This document shows, one piece after another, positions 21,087-30,713 of a stretch of DNA of 64,000 bases (position 1 is its first letter; each line of letters opens with the position of its first letter). Under the pieces are notes generated by a model that was not told the DNA's origin, made no database searches, and saw only the letters and a program-made list of their open reading frames with translations. Source of the DNA: an uncultured Pelagibacteraceae bacterium (GTDB lineage: Bacteria > Pseudomonadota > Alphaproteobacteria > Pelagibacterales > Pelagibacteraceae). The stretch covers positions 1 through 64,000 of the forward strand of contig CABYYE010000002.1 of NCBI GenBank assembly GCA_902523095.1, read 5' to 3'. A program made the translations under genes and the position numbers.

Positions 21087-21868
21087 CCTCCAAGGAATAA
21101 TCTTCCTACGTCTGGATTTTTAAGAAGATCGTCCCCTTTGCCAGCAATTGCTGTTTGTCCTGATACCAAAACATATCCAATATCAGCAAACTCCAAACCT
21201 TTTTTTGCGTTCTGCTCTACAAGTATAATTGTTTTCTTCTCAGTTTTTTGAAGATCATCCAAAATTTCAAAAACCATATTTATGTATTTAGGTTCCAAAC
21301 CGATTGACGGCTCGTCTACCAATAATACTGAAGGTTTCATAACTAAAGCTCTAGAGATTTCTAACAATCTTCTCTCGCCCCCTGATAAAACTTTTGCAGG
21401 TTGATTTCTTCTATTTCTTAATCTTTCATATTTTTGAAAAATTCTTTCAGCTTCCTCATAAGCTTCATCCTGTTTATCTTTGATATAGCCACCCATTAAA
21501 AGGTTTTCCTCAACAGTCATATCGGGAAATACTGAATTATCTTGTAAGATGTAAGCAATACCAACTTTACTTAATTTTTGTGCAGGTGTTAATTTTGTAA
21601 TTTCATCACCTTCTAATTCAATTTTTCCATCAAAAATATTTGTAAAGCCATAAATAGAATGAAGTATTGTAGATTTCCCTGCTCCATTCGGTCCTATTAA
21701 ACATAACGATTGAGCTTTACCTACGGTCAAATCAAAGTTGTGAAGAATTTCCATTTTACCGTACCCAGCCTTTAAACCTCTGATGGTCAAGTGAACATCA
21801 TTAGGAGATAGTTTGTTAAGGTCTTCTAAACCAGGTGCTTTACCTAAAACATCATATTGATTTGCCAT
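21083..21868 (-). CDS. livF: Branched-chain/amide-type ABC transporter ATP-binding protein LivF
   Basis: Walker A GPNGAGKS, LSGGERR, LLVDEPS. Confidence 0.94.
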   Translation of the reverse strand: MANQYDVLGKAPGLEDLNKLSPNDVHLTIRGLKAGYGKMEILHNFDLTVGKAQSLCLIGPNGAGKSTILHSIYGFTNIFDGKIELEGDEITKLTPAQKLSKVGIAYILQDNSVFPDMTVEENLLMGGYIKDKQDEAYEEAERIFQKYERLRNRRNQPAKVLSGGERRLLEISRALVMKPSVLLVDEPSIGLEPKYINMVFEILDDLQKTEKKTIILVEQNAKKGLEFADIGYVLVSGQTAIAGKGDDLLKNPDVGRLFLGG

Positions 21869-22602
21869 TATTGAGCTCCTAAATAAGCATCGACAACTCG
21901 CTTGTCATTTTTAATTTGATCAGGTGAACCCTCTGCTAACATTTTTCCATGCGCTAAACAGAAAATTTTTTGTGCCAAACTCATAATCACTTTCATATTG
22001 TGTTCTATAACTAATAAAGTTATTCCATAATCTTTATTTATTTTAATCAATCTATCAATTATTCCATTTATTAATGTTGGATTAATTCCAGCTGTGGGCT
22101 CATCTAGTAAAAGCATTTTGGGTTCATTCATTAAAGCCATTGCTAATTCTAATAACTTTTGCTGACCAAATGACAAATCCCCTGCTCGTAAGTTTCTTTT
22201 TTGATAAAGACCTACAAAATTTAAAAGGTTTTCTGCTTTTTCAGTTAGCTCAGTTGGCACTTTTGCAAAAATAAATCCTGAATCACTTGCTTTATGACTT
22301 ATTAGCATATTCTCTACACAATTAAGCTTTGAATAAATTCTTGTTTGTTGGAAAGTTCTTAACAAACCAAGTTTAGCTACTGCTGGAACAGGCATTTCTG
22401 ATACCTCAGTATTATTGAAAACTATAGATCCTTTATCTATTGGATGAGTTCCTACAATAGAATTAAATAAAGTAGTTTTACCTGAACCATTAGGTCCAAT
22501 TAAACCTACAATTGATCCTTGCTCTACCGAAACAGAAATATCTACATTGGCTTGCACACCACCAAAAGATTTACTTACGCTTTTAACTTCTAAAATACTC
22601 AT
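21868..22602 (-). CDS. livG: ABC transporter ATP-binding protein LivG
   Basis: GPNGSGKTTLFN, LSFGQQKLLE, LLLDEPTAGINP. Confidence 0.95.
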   Translation of the reverse strand: MSILEVKSVSKSFGGVQANVDISVSVEQGSIVGLIGPNGSGKTTLFNSIVGTHPIDKGSIVFNNTEVSEMPVPAVAKLGLLRTFQQTRIYSKLNCVENMLISHKASDSGFIFAKVPTELTEKAENLLNFVGLYQKRNLRAGDLSFGQQKLLELAMALMNEPKMLLLDEPTAGINPTLINGIIDRLIKINKDYGITLLVIEHNMKVIMSLAQKIFCLAHGKMLAEGSPDQIKNDKRVVDAYLGAQ

Positions 22603-23657
22603 TTTAATTCCACTTGTGCTTTACGGTCTTTTTCATCAATAGTTTCTCCAAATCTATCAGGGTATTTTTCTCTTAACCAACCCATTAACCCTTCTGGGAA
22701 ATAAACTACGATCACAACAATTAGAACTCCCAGCGCAACATATTGCCAACCCAATATAAAAGTCCAAAGACCTTCTTTAAAGAAATGGAATAAAGTTGCT
22801 CCAATTATTGGTCCCCATAAAGTTCCTTTACCACCAAGTATTGCCATAAGAACCATAAATACTCCCATCTCTCTTCCATCAAATGCAACATCCGTTGAGT
22901 CTATATATCCAATTAATCCACCCATAATTCCGCCAGCAAGACCACAAAAAAATGCAGAGCACATCCAACCTACAATTTTATATTTCATTGTCTGAATACC
23001 CATTGCCTCTGCTTTATCTTCATTATCTCTTATCGCATTAAGTATTAATCTAAATCTAGAGCCGTAAATATATTTAACAAAAACAAATGCTACAACTAAT
23101 ACAAAAAAACTTAAGAAGTAAAAAAATTGTCCTCTTGCTTCAGGATCAACTATTTCCGCAGGAAAAGGTGGTGTAGTAAAGCCTTGACCTGCTCCAATAA
23201 TTTCTATTCCTCCGGCGATTTCACCTGCTGCAATTCCAAGGCCTAAAGTACAAATAGCAAAGTAATGACCTCTTAAACCTAGAATAGCATAGCCTATTGC
23301 GCCAGCAACAATGGTAGGAATAATAGCTGCAACCAATAACCCGACACCTATTCCTTGAAAATATTGTGCTGTAGTATGAACAAACGTTTTTTCACCACCA
23401 CTTTCTGTCCACTCTGCTAATGGAAAAAACATACCAACTTGAACTGAGGCTGTTAGATACATTCCAAGACCATAGAAAAGAATATTTCCAAAAGAGTTGT
23501 AGCCCATTTCTCCGCCTTGTAAATTCCAAGTCATCGCTAGAACGATCAAGACACAAAGATATGTAAGTTGAACTTTAAAAGCAGAAAACAAAAAAGGCGC
23601 AGCTAAACCTAAGATTATTAGGCCTGAATATAAGATAAGATCTTTTTGTTTCATCAT
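22599..23657 (-). CDS. livM: ABC transporter permease LivM
   Basis: LRGHYFAICTLGLGIA; GGKGTLWGPIIGA. Confidence 0.94.
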   Translation of the reverse strand: MMKQKDLILYSGLIILGLAAPFLFSAFKVQLTYLCVLIVLAMTWNLQGGEMGYNSFGNILFYGLGMYLTASVQVGMFFPLAEWTESGGEKTFVHTTAQYFQGIGVGLLVAAIIPTIVAGAIGYAILGLRGHYFAICTLGLGIAAGEIAGGIEIIGAGQGFTTPPFPAEIVDPEARGQFFYFLSFFVLVVAFVFVKYIYGSRFRLILNAIRDNEDKAEAMGIQTMKYKIVGWMCSAFFCGLAGGIMGGLIGYIDSTDVAFDGREMGVFMVLMAILGGKGTLWGPIIGATLFHFFKEGLWTFILGWQYVALGVLIVVIVVYFPEGLMGWLREKYPDRFGETIDEKDRKAQVELK

Positions 23658-24784
23658 AATAAGTTCTCCTTAAAAAAATTGATGAATTGGGGCATATAAA
23701 CTTCTGCGTTATCCCCTCCAATGGTGACGCCTTTTGAGATGCATTTTTCTTTCTTCATAATTTTGAAACCAGTTTTCCATGCTTTTCTTGGATCTTTCTG
23801 CGCAGTTTCATAAAATGCCTCTACGGACGGGTAAACTTTGTGTTTGTTTACCATCCATTCCACCCAAGTAGGATTGGTAAATCTACCTTCGTTATCAACA
23901 TAGAAATCAGGACAATCATGAAGAGTCATTGCCATTTTTTCTCTCCAAGGTTTTTTACCGGCAGCCCAGGCATGATACCAACCTTCCTTAATATCTACTT
24001 TTACTTTACCAGGCGGTGCTTTAATTCTCTCAGCATGTTCTTTACAAAACTTGGCTAAAGTATAATCATCCGCGCCACCGTGCACTACTAATAAAGTAGT
24101 ATTAGATGTTAATTCTGGTTTTGCAAAAAAACCGGCCATTCTACATTCTGCTGCTTCTGGAAGAATTGCGTCAAAACCTTTGGAGCCTCCAAGAAACTTA
24201 GATGTAAGTTTAACGTCTGCTAAGAAAAAAGAATTGGTTCCACCTCTTGAATGTCCAGTTGTTCCAAATTTCCCATTAGATCTTGGGTGAGACTGCAAAA
24301 CTTTAAACGCCATGAGTGCATCGATTGCTCCATTTATTAAAGGAACTTTAGACTGATCTCTCCATGTAGATCTAGCGCCTCTAGGACAAAAATTATCAAT
24401 ATACATTACACCAATGCCCTCTTTTAGAAGATTTTGTGCTGCATGATATACAAAGTCATCCCAAACATAATCTCCAGGTCCTCCACTGCTATGAGTATAA
24501 ATTACTATAGGAACTTTACCTGTTCCTTCTGGCAATCGAAGATATCCTGTTATTTCAATAGGATTATTCTTATGACCATCTATCAAAACAGTTCTCTGAT
24601 CAAAACCAGTATAGGAATTGAATTTAATTATTTCACCTCCTCCATAACCTTTTAATTTGGAGATACCTTTGAGCATCGATAATTTTTTTCTGCAATTATC
24701 TTTTGAATTAAATTGAGGTGGTGAATGAGCTAGTAAACTGGTTGAAAATAAAATAGTAAACAAAATAATAACAAATTTCTTCAT
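23654..24784 (-). CDS. Exported dienelactone-hydrolase-like alpha/beta hydrolase
   Basis: Signal peptide MKKFVIILFTILFSTSLLAHS; nucleophile elbow GHSRGG; C-terminal DIKEGWYHAW His. Confidence 0.85.
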   Translation of the reverse strand: MKKFVIILFTILFSTSLLAHSPPQFNSKDNCRKKLSMLKGISKLKGYGGGEIIKFNSYTGFDQRTVLIDGHKNNPIEITGYLRLPEGTGKVPIVIYTHSSGGPGDYVWDDFVYHAAQNLLKEGIGVMYIDNFCPRGARSTWRDQSKVPLINGAIDALMAFKVLQSHPRSNGKFGTTGHSRGGTNSFFLADVKLTSKFLGGSKGFDAILPEAAECRMAGFFAKPELTSNTTLLVVHGGADDYTLAKFCKEHAERIKAPPGKVKVDIKEGWYHAWAAGKKPWREKMAMTLHDCPDFYVDNEGRFTNPTWVEWMVNKHKVYPSVEAFYETAQKDPRKAWKTGFKIMKKEKCISKGVTIGGDNAEVYMPQFINFFKENLL

Positions 24785-25674
24785 TTTAAATATTCCCTTT
24801 TTTTGGATAGTTTAAATCTTCTGTAAACTAATATAAAAACAAGCAGCATAAATACTGCCCCAATTCTAAATTCTGTACCTAAAATATAATCTGCAAACTC
24901 CTCAAAAAGTCCTAGTCCCATACCTGAAATTGCTACCGCTGGTAAATTACCAAGGCCTGCAACAATTACTATCATGAAAGATCTAACTGTATAAGGAAGT
25001 CCCACATAAGGATGAAGGGTAAGAGTTATTGAAATTAATGCTCCAGCAATTCCACATAAAGCTGCATTGATACCAAAAGTCGCTGCATAAACTTTTTCAG
25101 TATCTACACCTAAAATTTTTGCAGCTCTCGCATTTTGTGCTGTAGCTCTTATAGCTCGTCCGAGCCTAGATCTTTTCATGTAAATAACTAAACCAATTGC
25201 ATATAAAACACTTATAAAAGCAGCGAATATTTTTGAATTTGGTAGAGTTACTGAATTATCGAACAACATTGTTGTTCCATACTCCGACTGAGCCACAACT
25301 ACATCTGCTCCGAAAACAAAATTCATTAATTGTTGAAATACAATTGCAATTCCGAAAGTTGCTAAAATTGAAATAAAAAGATCTCGGTCTACGACTTTAT
25401 TTATAACAAGTTTATATAAAGCCCAACCTACAAAATACATTATAATTGGAGAAACAATTACACCCCAAGCTGGATGAATTCCAGCAAGATACATAGTGTA
25501 TGCAATATAACCTCCAAGAATTACTAGATCTCCTTGAGCAATATTAATTATATTCATTACTCCCCATTGAAGTGCCATGCCATAAGCTATTAAAGCAAAT
25601 AAAATTCCAAGAAGAATTCCATCCAAAGATGCTTGGACCATTAAGATTGGAGCTTTAAAAATTAGAAAGTCCAT
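24781..25674 (-). CDS. livH: ABC transporter permease LivH
   Basis: GVMNIINIAQGDLVILGGYIAY; RATAQNARAAKILGVD. Confidence 0.94.
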   Translation of the reverse strand: MDFLIFKAPILMVQASLDGILLGILFALIAYGMALQWGVMNIINIAQGDLVILGGYIAYTMYLAGIHPAWGVIVSPIIMYFVGWALYKLVINKVVDRDLFISILATFGIAIVFQQLMNFVFGADVVVAQSEYGTTMLFDNSVTLPNSKIFAAFISVLYAIGLVIYMKRSRLGRAIRATAQNARAAKILGVDTEKVYAATFGINAALCGIAGALISITLTLHPYVGLPYTVRSFMIVIVAGLGNLPAVAISGMGLGLFEEFADYILGTEFRIGAVFMLLVFILVYRRFKLSKKREYLK

Positions 25675-25696
25675 AAAATTAAAAAATTTATAAAAG

Positions 25697-25724
25697 AAAA
25701 GCCCCTAGAAAACTAGGGGCTTTT
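25697..25724 (-). terminator. Strong hairpin terminator/attenuator between livK and livH
   Basis: AAAAGCCCCTAG TTTT CTAGGGGCTTTT, 12-bp perfect stem followed by CTTTT. Confidence 0.88.
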
Positions 25725-25743
25725 TCAAATTATTTATAAGTTA

Positions 25744-26985
25744 TTAACTTCTTTCTGACCACTTAGGTATTGGGTGGTAGAACTTGTCTGAAGCCCATTT
25801 AGTAGGAGCAACAACTTTATTCTCACACGTATCACCTTTACATCTTACTTGGAACAAGATCATTGGTTTAGCAACGTTTTGGCCACCTGGACCAAATTTT
25901 ATGTTTCCATAGAAAGTTTGCATGTCAGTAGTTTTCAAAGCATCTCTTACTTTATCTCTGTCAAAAGAATTTGCTCTTTCGAACGCATCTTTAAACACTA
26001 GCAAAGCAGCAGATGACTCAGCTGATTGGTACGGCGGTGCATAACCAAACTCTTTTTTAAAGTCTTTGTCATACTTTTTTCCACCACCAAAAAACTTATC
26101 TTTGTAACTTAAGTTTTTATGCCACTGTGAAGCACATAATGCGTACTCTGAATTCTTTCCATGTTGTTTAGAAAGTTTTGCAGCATCACAATGTGTCATC
26201 GCTAACATTGGAACATCAACTTTCATTTCAGAAATTTGTCTGATTGCAGTTAATGCACCTTTTGTGTGGCCAGATACAACAAGTACATCAGGCTTAGTTG
26301 CTTTAACTTTAGCTAATGTAGCAGCCATATCATTTAACTCTTTTGGCAATTTGTCATCAATAATGATTTCTGATCCAGTTCTTTTTGCTGCATCTAAAAT
26401 ACCAAGTCTCACGTCTTGTGAGAATGCGTCTTGTTCAAATGCTTGTGCAATTCTAACTGGTTTCCCACCATTTTTTTCAACAGCAAGATCGATTGCTACT
26501 TCAAGGTATTGGTTAGCTGGTGATAACACCGCAAACAAATATTTGTATCCTTTTGTAAATAAAGATCTTGATGCACCGTTTGCTTCAACCATAGGAATTT
26601 TATATTTCTCGGTTACTGGTGCAATGGCTTTCGTTAAACCTGAACTGTATGGTCCAAGCATATAATGAACGCCGTCTTGTTTGATTAGTCTTTCAGCTAA
26701 CTGAGCAGCTCTTTTAGGATTTGACTCATCATCGTAATAAATGATTTCAAATTTATAAGATTTTCCACCAACTTTTACACCACCCATTTTATTGATTCTA
26801 TCAACGGCCATATTGTAACCATTTTGAGTATGTACTCCATTAGAAGAATATTTTCCTGTAAGAGATATCGCAGAACCTAAAACAATATATTCACCTTCAA
26901 CTTTTGCAAAAGAAGAAGAGATAGATGCTATTGTCAAAGTTATAGCTGAAATAAAAATAGTAAATAGTTTTACTAGTTTATTCAT
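25744..26985 (-). CDS. livK: ABC transporter substrate-binding protein (LivK/Leu-Ile-Val type)
   Basis: Signal peptide; LGSAISLTGKYSSNGVHTQNGYNMAVDRIN; substrate not determinable by eye. Confidence 0.93.
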   Translation of the reverse strand: MNKLVKLFTIFISAITLTIASISSSFAKVEGEYIVLGSAISLTGKYSSNGVHTQNGYNMAVDRINKMGGVKVGGKSYKFEIIYYDDESNPKRAAQLAERLIKQDGVHYMLGPYSSGLTKAIAPVTEKYKIPMVEANGASRSLFTKGYKYLFAVLSPANQYLEVAIDLAVEKNGGKPVRIAQAFEQDAFSQDVRLGILDAAKRTGSEIIIDDKLPKELNDMAATLAKVKATKPDVLVVSGHTKGALTAIRQISEMKVDVPMLAMTHCDAAKLSKQHGKNSEYALCASQWHKNLSYKDKFFGGGKKYDKDFKKEFGYAPPYQSAESSAALLVFKDAFERANSFDRDKVRDALKTTDMQTFYGNIKFGPGGQNVAKPMILFQVRCKGDTCENKVVAPTKWASDKFYHPIPKWSERS

Positions 26986-27064
26986 TAGTTCCCCTTTGTT
27001 TATTAATTAATTAATTTCAAATATTTAAACAAGAAATGTCGACGAAGACAACCTTAAGAGTTAA

Positions 27065-27679
27065 TTAATAATTTTGAGAAGCCGCGACATATAATGCGAT
27101 AAGTATTAATACACACGCGGAGATTGTATTTAAAACTTTTGGGTTATCTTTAAGCCATATAGATACTCTGCTTGCTGCAATAGCATAAATCATTAAAGTT
27201 AAAAAATCTAAAGATATATATGTAATTATTAATATAAAAAATTGAACAGTATAATTAGAAGTAAAGTCTATAAACGAAGTAAAAATGGTTCCAAAAAATA
27301 TTATTGATTTTGGACTTAATCCAGCAACCAAAAAACCGTCTCTGTAAAAAGAAAAAGCTGACTTTAAATTTTTATTTCTTGAATTAATTATTCTTACCCT
27401 TGAAGTGTAAGTGTCATAAGCTAAATAAATAATATATAAAATTCCGGCCCACTTTAACGCTTGAAGAATATCTGGATTATCGCTTAAAAAAGTTCCAATA
27501 AAAAATACTACAAGAATTCCTTGGCACAAATTTGCTGATATATCTCCAAATGCAGTCCATATAGACTTTTTAATTCCATAATTTAAAGTATGAGAAACAA
27601 TTACAACGCGCGGAGGACCCGGAGTAATAAACAAAAATAAAATTATTTGTAAAAAAATTAAAAAATCAGTTGGAAACAT
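27065..27679 (-). CDS. LysE-family translocator
   Basis: TPGPPRVVIV...GDISANL motif. Confidence 0.85.
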   Translation of the reverse strand: MFPTDFLIFLQIILFLFITPGPPRVVIVSHTLNYGIKKSIWTAFGDISANLCQGILVVFFIGTFLSDNPDILQALKWAGILYIIYLAYDTYTSRVRIINSRNKNLKSAFSFYRDGFLVAGLSPKSIIFFGTIFTSFIDFTSNYTVQFFILIITYISLDFLTLMIYAIAASRVSIWLKDNPKVLNTISACVLILIALYVAASQNY

Positions 27680-27704
27680 AATAAAAGCGACTATATAGAA
27701 ACTA

Positions 27705-28001
27705 ATGAAAAAAAGAAGTTTAATTCCTCAAACAAAAGTTAAAAATCCAGAGCCAAAAGAAAAAGATGATAACTGGGTTATCTGGGCAGCTTGGGCTGAT
27801 CGTATTACGTTTGAAGAGATAAAAGAGAAAACTGGAAAGACGGAATCAGATGTAATTAAATTAATGAGAAAAACCTTAAGACCAGGTTCTTTCAGGCTTT
27901 GGAGAAAAAGAGTTCATAACACTAGTATAAAACATAGAAAAAAATTTAAACTTGGGCGAAAAAAACTCAGGGAAAAAATTAAAATTACTGATATATATTA
28001 A
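27705..28001 (+). CDS. DUF2805/TIGR03643-type protein
   Basis: WAAWADRITFEEIKEKTGKTESDVIKLMRKTLRPGSFRLWRKRV. Confidence 0.8.
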   Translation: MKKRSLIPQTKVKNPEPKEKDDNWVIWAAWADRITFEEIKEKTGKTESDVIKLMRKTLRPGSFRLWRKRVHNTSIKHRKKFKLGRKKLREKIKITDIY

Positions 28002-28003
28002 TT

Positions 28004-28261
28004 ATGAAAAAAGTCACAATGTATACTGGAAATCCTTGCTCATTTTGCGAAGCAGCAAAAGCCTTATTAAAAACAAAAAATGTTGAAATTGAAGAATTAG
28101 ATATTTGGAAAGATCCAGCTAAAGCAAAAGAAATGTTACAGAGAACAAATGGAGTAAGAACTATTCCTCAAATATTTATTGGCAATCATTACATTGGGGG
28201 AAACGATAAATTACAAGAAGCTAATAGAACTGGTCAATTAGATAAAATTTTAAACTCTTAA
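28004..28261 (+). CDS. grxC: Glutaredoxin 3
   Basis: TGNPCSFCEAAKALL; RTIPQIFIGNHYIGGNDKL. Confidence 0.95.
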   Translation: MKKVTMYTGNPCSFCEAAKALLKTKNVEIEELDIWKDPAKAKEMLQRTNGVRTIPQIFIGNHYIGGNDKLQEANRTGQLDKILNS

Positions 28262-28716
28262 TGCGAAGAAGTTTTTTAAAGATCTTAGGATTATCATTAA
28301 TTTCAGCTTTATTTCTACCTTATAACTTTATCAAAGCAGCAACTAAAAAACTTTTTAATGAATCTTTAACTGACGAACAAAAAAATATCATGTTTAATGA
28401 AGGAACCGAAAGACCTTTTTCAAGTGAACTTAATAATGAAAAAAGAAAAGGGTTTTATCATTGTGCTAACTGCGGGGCAAAACTTTTTGATTCAACTTCG
28501 AAGTTTGATAGTGGAACTGGATGGCCTTCTTTTTCAGAAGCTTTACCTGGAGCTTTTAAAACAAAAGTCGATCGTAAATTTGGAATGGTAAGAACTGAAT
28601 ATCATTGCGCTAAGTGTGGCGTGCATCATGGTCATGTTTTTAATGATGGACCAAAAACAACAGGAAAAAGATTTTGCAATAACGGCCTTTGCTTAATTTT
28701 TAAACCTTCAAATTAA
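28261..28716 (+). CDS. msrB: Peptide-methionine (R)-S-oxide reductase with twin-arginine-like signal
   Basis: MRRSFLKILGLSLISALFLPYNFIKA leader; YHCANCGAKLF, GWPSF, YHCAKCGVHHGHVF, KRFCNNGLCLIF. Confidence 0.93.
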   Translation: MRRSFLKILGLSLISALFLPYNFIKAATKKLFNESLTDEQKNIMFNEGTERPFSSELNNEKRKGFYHCANCGAKLFDSTSKFDSGTGWPSFSEALPGAFKTKVDRKFGMVRTEYHCAKCGVHHGHVFNDGPKTTGKRFCNNGLCLIFKPSN

Positions 28717-29605
28717 TATCATTAAAGGTTGGCATCGAGTCACCCGCACCTAACTTTGTAGTTGAAAGTCCTGCAACTTTATTTGCTATTTCTAAACATT
28801 CTTTTATTTTTTTTCCTTTAAGTAATGCAAACGAAAATCCTCCATTAAAAGCATCTCCTGCTCCCGTAGTATCAATTGCTTTATCTGCGCTCGCTTTCAT
28901 GTAAATTTCTTCCTTTCCATCTGAATAAAACAATCCTTTTTCACCTAAAGTAATTATTACCTTTTTAATTCCCATTTCTATCATTTTTTTTGCACTAGCT
29001 TTTGCATCATTTTTATTATTGATTTTGACTCCTGAGTAGAACTCTGCCTCTGTTTCATTGGGTGTAAAATAGTCAATTAATTCAAAAAATTCATTGCTGA
29101 GTTTACACGCAGGTGCAGGATTTAATATATTTATTAAACCGTATTCTTTTGCAGCTTTTAAACAATGTAAAGTAACTTTTATTGGTATTTCTAATTGCGT
29201 TAAAAATATTTTTGACTGTTTAATTAAATTTGTATCAATTTCATCTGTGGTTAAACTTGAAGGTGCACCTCTAACAACAGTAATTGCATTTTTTCCAGTA
29301 TTTTTATCTACGTGAATACCTGAAACACCTGTCTTATGTTTTTTAGAAATTATTATATTTGAAGTATCTATGTTATCTTTTTTAAGTTTATCTATCGCAA
29401 GTATTCCATAATCATCATCTCCTAACTTAGAAATAAAATTTACTTTTCCTCCTAACCTAGAGATAGCTATAGCTTGATTACATCCTTTTCCGCCTGGTCC
29501 AACATTATAACTTTCGCCGAGAATAGTTTCTCCTGTTTTTGGAATCTTATTTCCTAAAAAACTTATATCAGCAACAAATATACCTAGAACAGTTATATCT
29601 TTCAT
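28700..29605 (-). CDS. rbsK: Ribokinase / PfkB family
   Basis: GGKGCNQAIAISRLGG; DTTGAGDAFNGGF. Confidence 0.92.
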   Translation of the reverse strand: MKDITVLGIFVADISFLGNKIPKTGETILGESYNVGPGGKGCNQAIAISRLGGKVNFISKLGDDDYGILAIDKLKKDNIDTSNIIISKKHKTGVSGIHVDKNTGKNAITVVRGAPSSLTTDEIDTNLIKQSKIFLTQLEIPIKVTLHCLKAAKEYGLINILNPAPACKLSNEFFELIDYFTPNETEAEFYSGVKINNKNDAKASAKKMIEMGIKKVIITLGEKGLFYSDGKEEIYMKASADKAIDTTGAGDAFNGGFSFALLKGKKIKECLEIANKVAGLSTTKLGAGDSMPTFNDINLKV

Positions 29606-30318
29606 TAACCTAGACTAGTAAGGAAAGGAAACGTTGTCAAAATATAATAGCTTATAACTTGAATCTGGTTAGTCGCAATTAGAATTCCTGTTATTAAGAG
29701 AATAACTCCACCACTTTTAGTTATTCTGTCATAGTATTTACCAAACCCTTTTTTAGAAATTAAAAAACTATTCATATAATAACCGGATAGAATAAAAGGT
29801 ATAGCTAATCCTAAAGAATAAAAAGAAAGCAAAAGAATTCCTTTACTTATCGATGCGTCAGTAGCTGATAAAGCTAAAATTGAGCCTAGAATCGGACCAA
29901 TACAAGGAGTCCAACCGAAAGCAAAAGCTGAACCTACTACGAAAGGAAATATATAGTTATCTTTATATCCTTTGGTATGAATTCGCTTTTCTTGATTCAA
30001 AAGTTGAAAATTTAAAATACCCAGCATTTGCAAAGAAAATAAAATAATTATTACTCCAGCTGCTATTCTTAATTCACTTGATAAAAATAATAAAATATTT
30101 CCAACTGCAGATGCCGTAGCACCTAGTGTTATAAACACTAATGAAAATCCTAAAGAAAATAAAATTGTTTTATATAAAACAATTTTTTTATCATGGTCTA
30201 TTTCAGTTAAATTTTTACCTGTTATATAAGAAATATATCCTGGAATAATAGGTAATACACAGGGTGTCAGAAAACTGATAAATCCTGCACCAAAAGCAAA
30301 AGCTAGCTTAATAATCAT
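29605..30318 (-). CDS. ccdA: CcdA-type cytochrome c biogenesis / thiol-disulfide transmembrane protein
   Basis: FLTPCVLPIIPGYISY; FGWTPCIGPILG. Confidence 0.92.
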   Translation of the reverse strand: MIIKLAFAFGAGFISFLTPCVLPIIPGYISYITGKNLTEIDHDKKIVLYKTILFSLGFSLVFITLGATASAVGNILLFLSSELRIAAGVIIILFSLQMLGILNFQLLNQEKRIHTKGYKDNYIFPFVVGSAFAFGWTPCIGPILGSILALSATDASISKGILLLSFYSLGLAIPFILSGYYMNSFLISKKGFGKYYDRITKSGGVILLITGILIATNQIQVISYYILTTFPFLTSLG

Positions 30319-30368
30319 ACTCTCTTTATATTTGCCTTTGATATCTCTCGCAATTACAATATTGGCTC

Positions 30369-30713
30369 ATGATAATTAAATACATTGGCTTTTTGTTTAC
30401 TCTATTATGGTCATATACTTTTATTAAATCTCAAAGTATTTTTAAAAAAGGATCCGGTTTATTAATCACATTATTTGTTTCAAATATCTCTTGGTTAACG
30501 TTTATTGCTGCTTGCTTTTACGGATTTAAGAATTTCTCATTTTACCAAACATTGCTTGGAATTGTAGTAAGTATAATTTTAGTTCATTTAGCATTTGCGA
30601 GATTAAGTCTTTATATTAGTTCAAAATTTAGCAATAAAAGTTATCTAATAATGGTTAAAACAGCTATTGAATATTTAATTATTGCAATTTTTATATATTA
30701 TATTTTTTTCTAG
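30369..30713 (+). CDS. Hypothetical membrane protein
   Basis: ORF with several predicted TM helices. Confidence 0.6.
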   Translation: MIIKYIGFLFTLLWSYTFIKSQSIFKKGSGLLITLFVSNISWLTFIAACFYGFKNFSFYQTLLGIVVSIILVHLAFARLSLYISSKFSNKSYLIMVKTAIEYLIIAIFIYYIFF

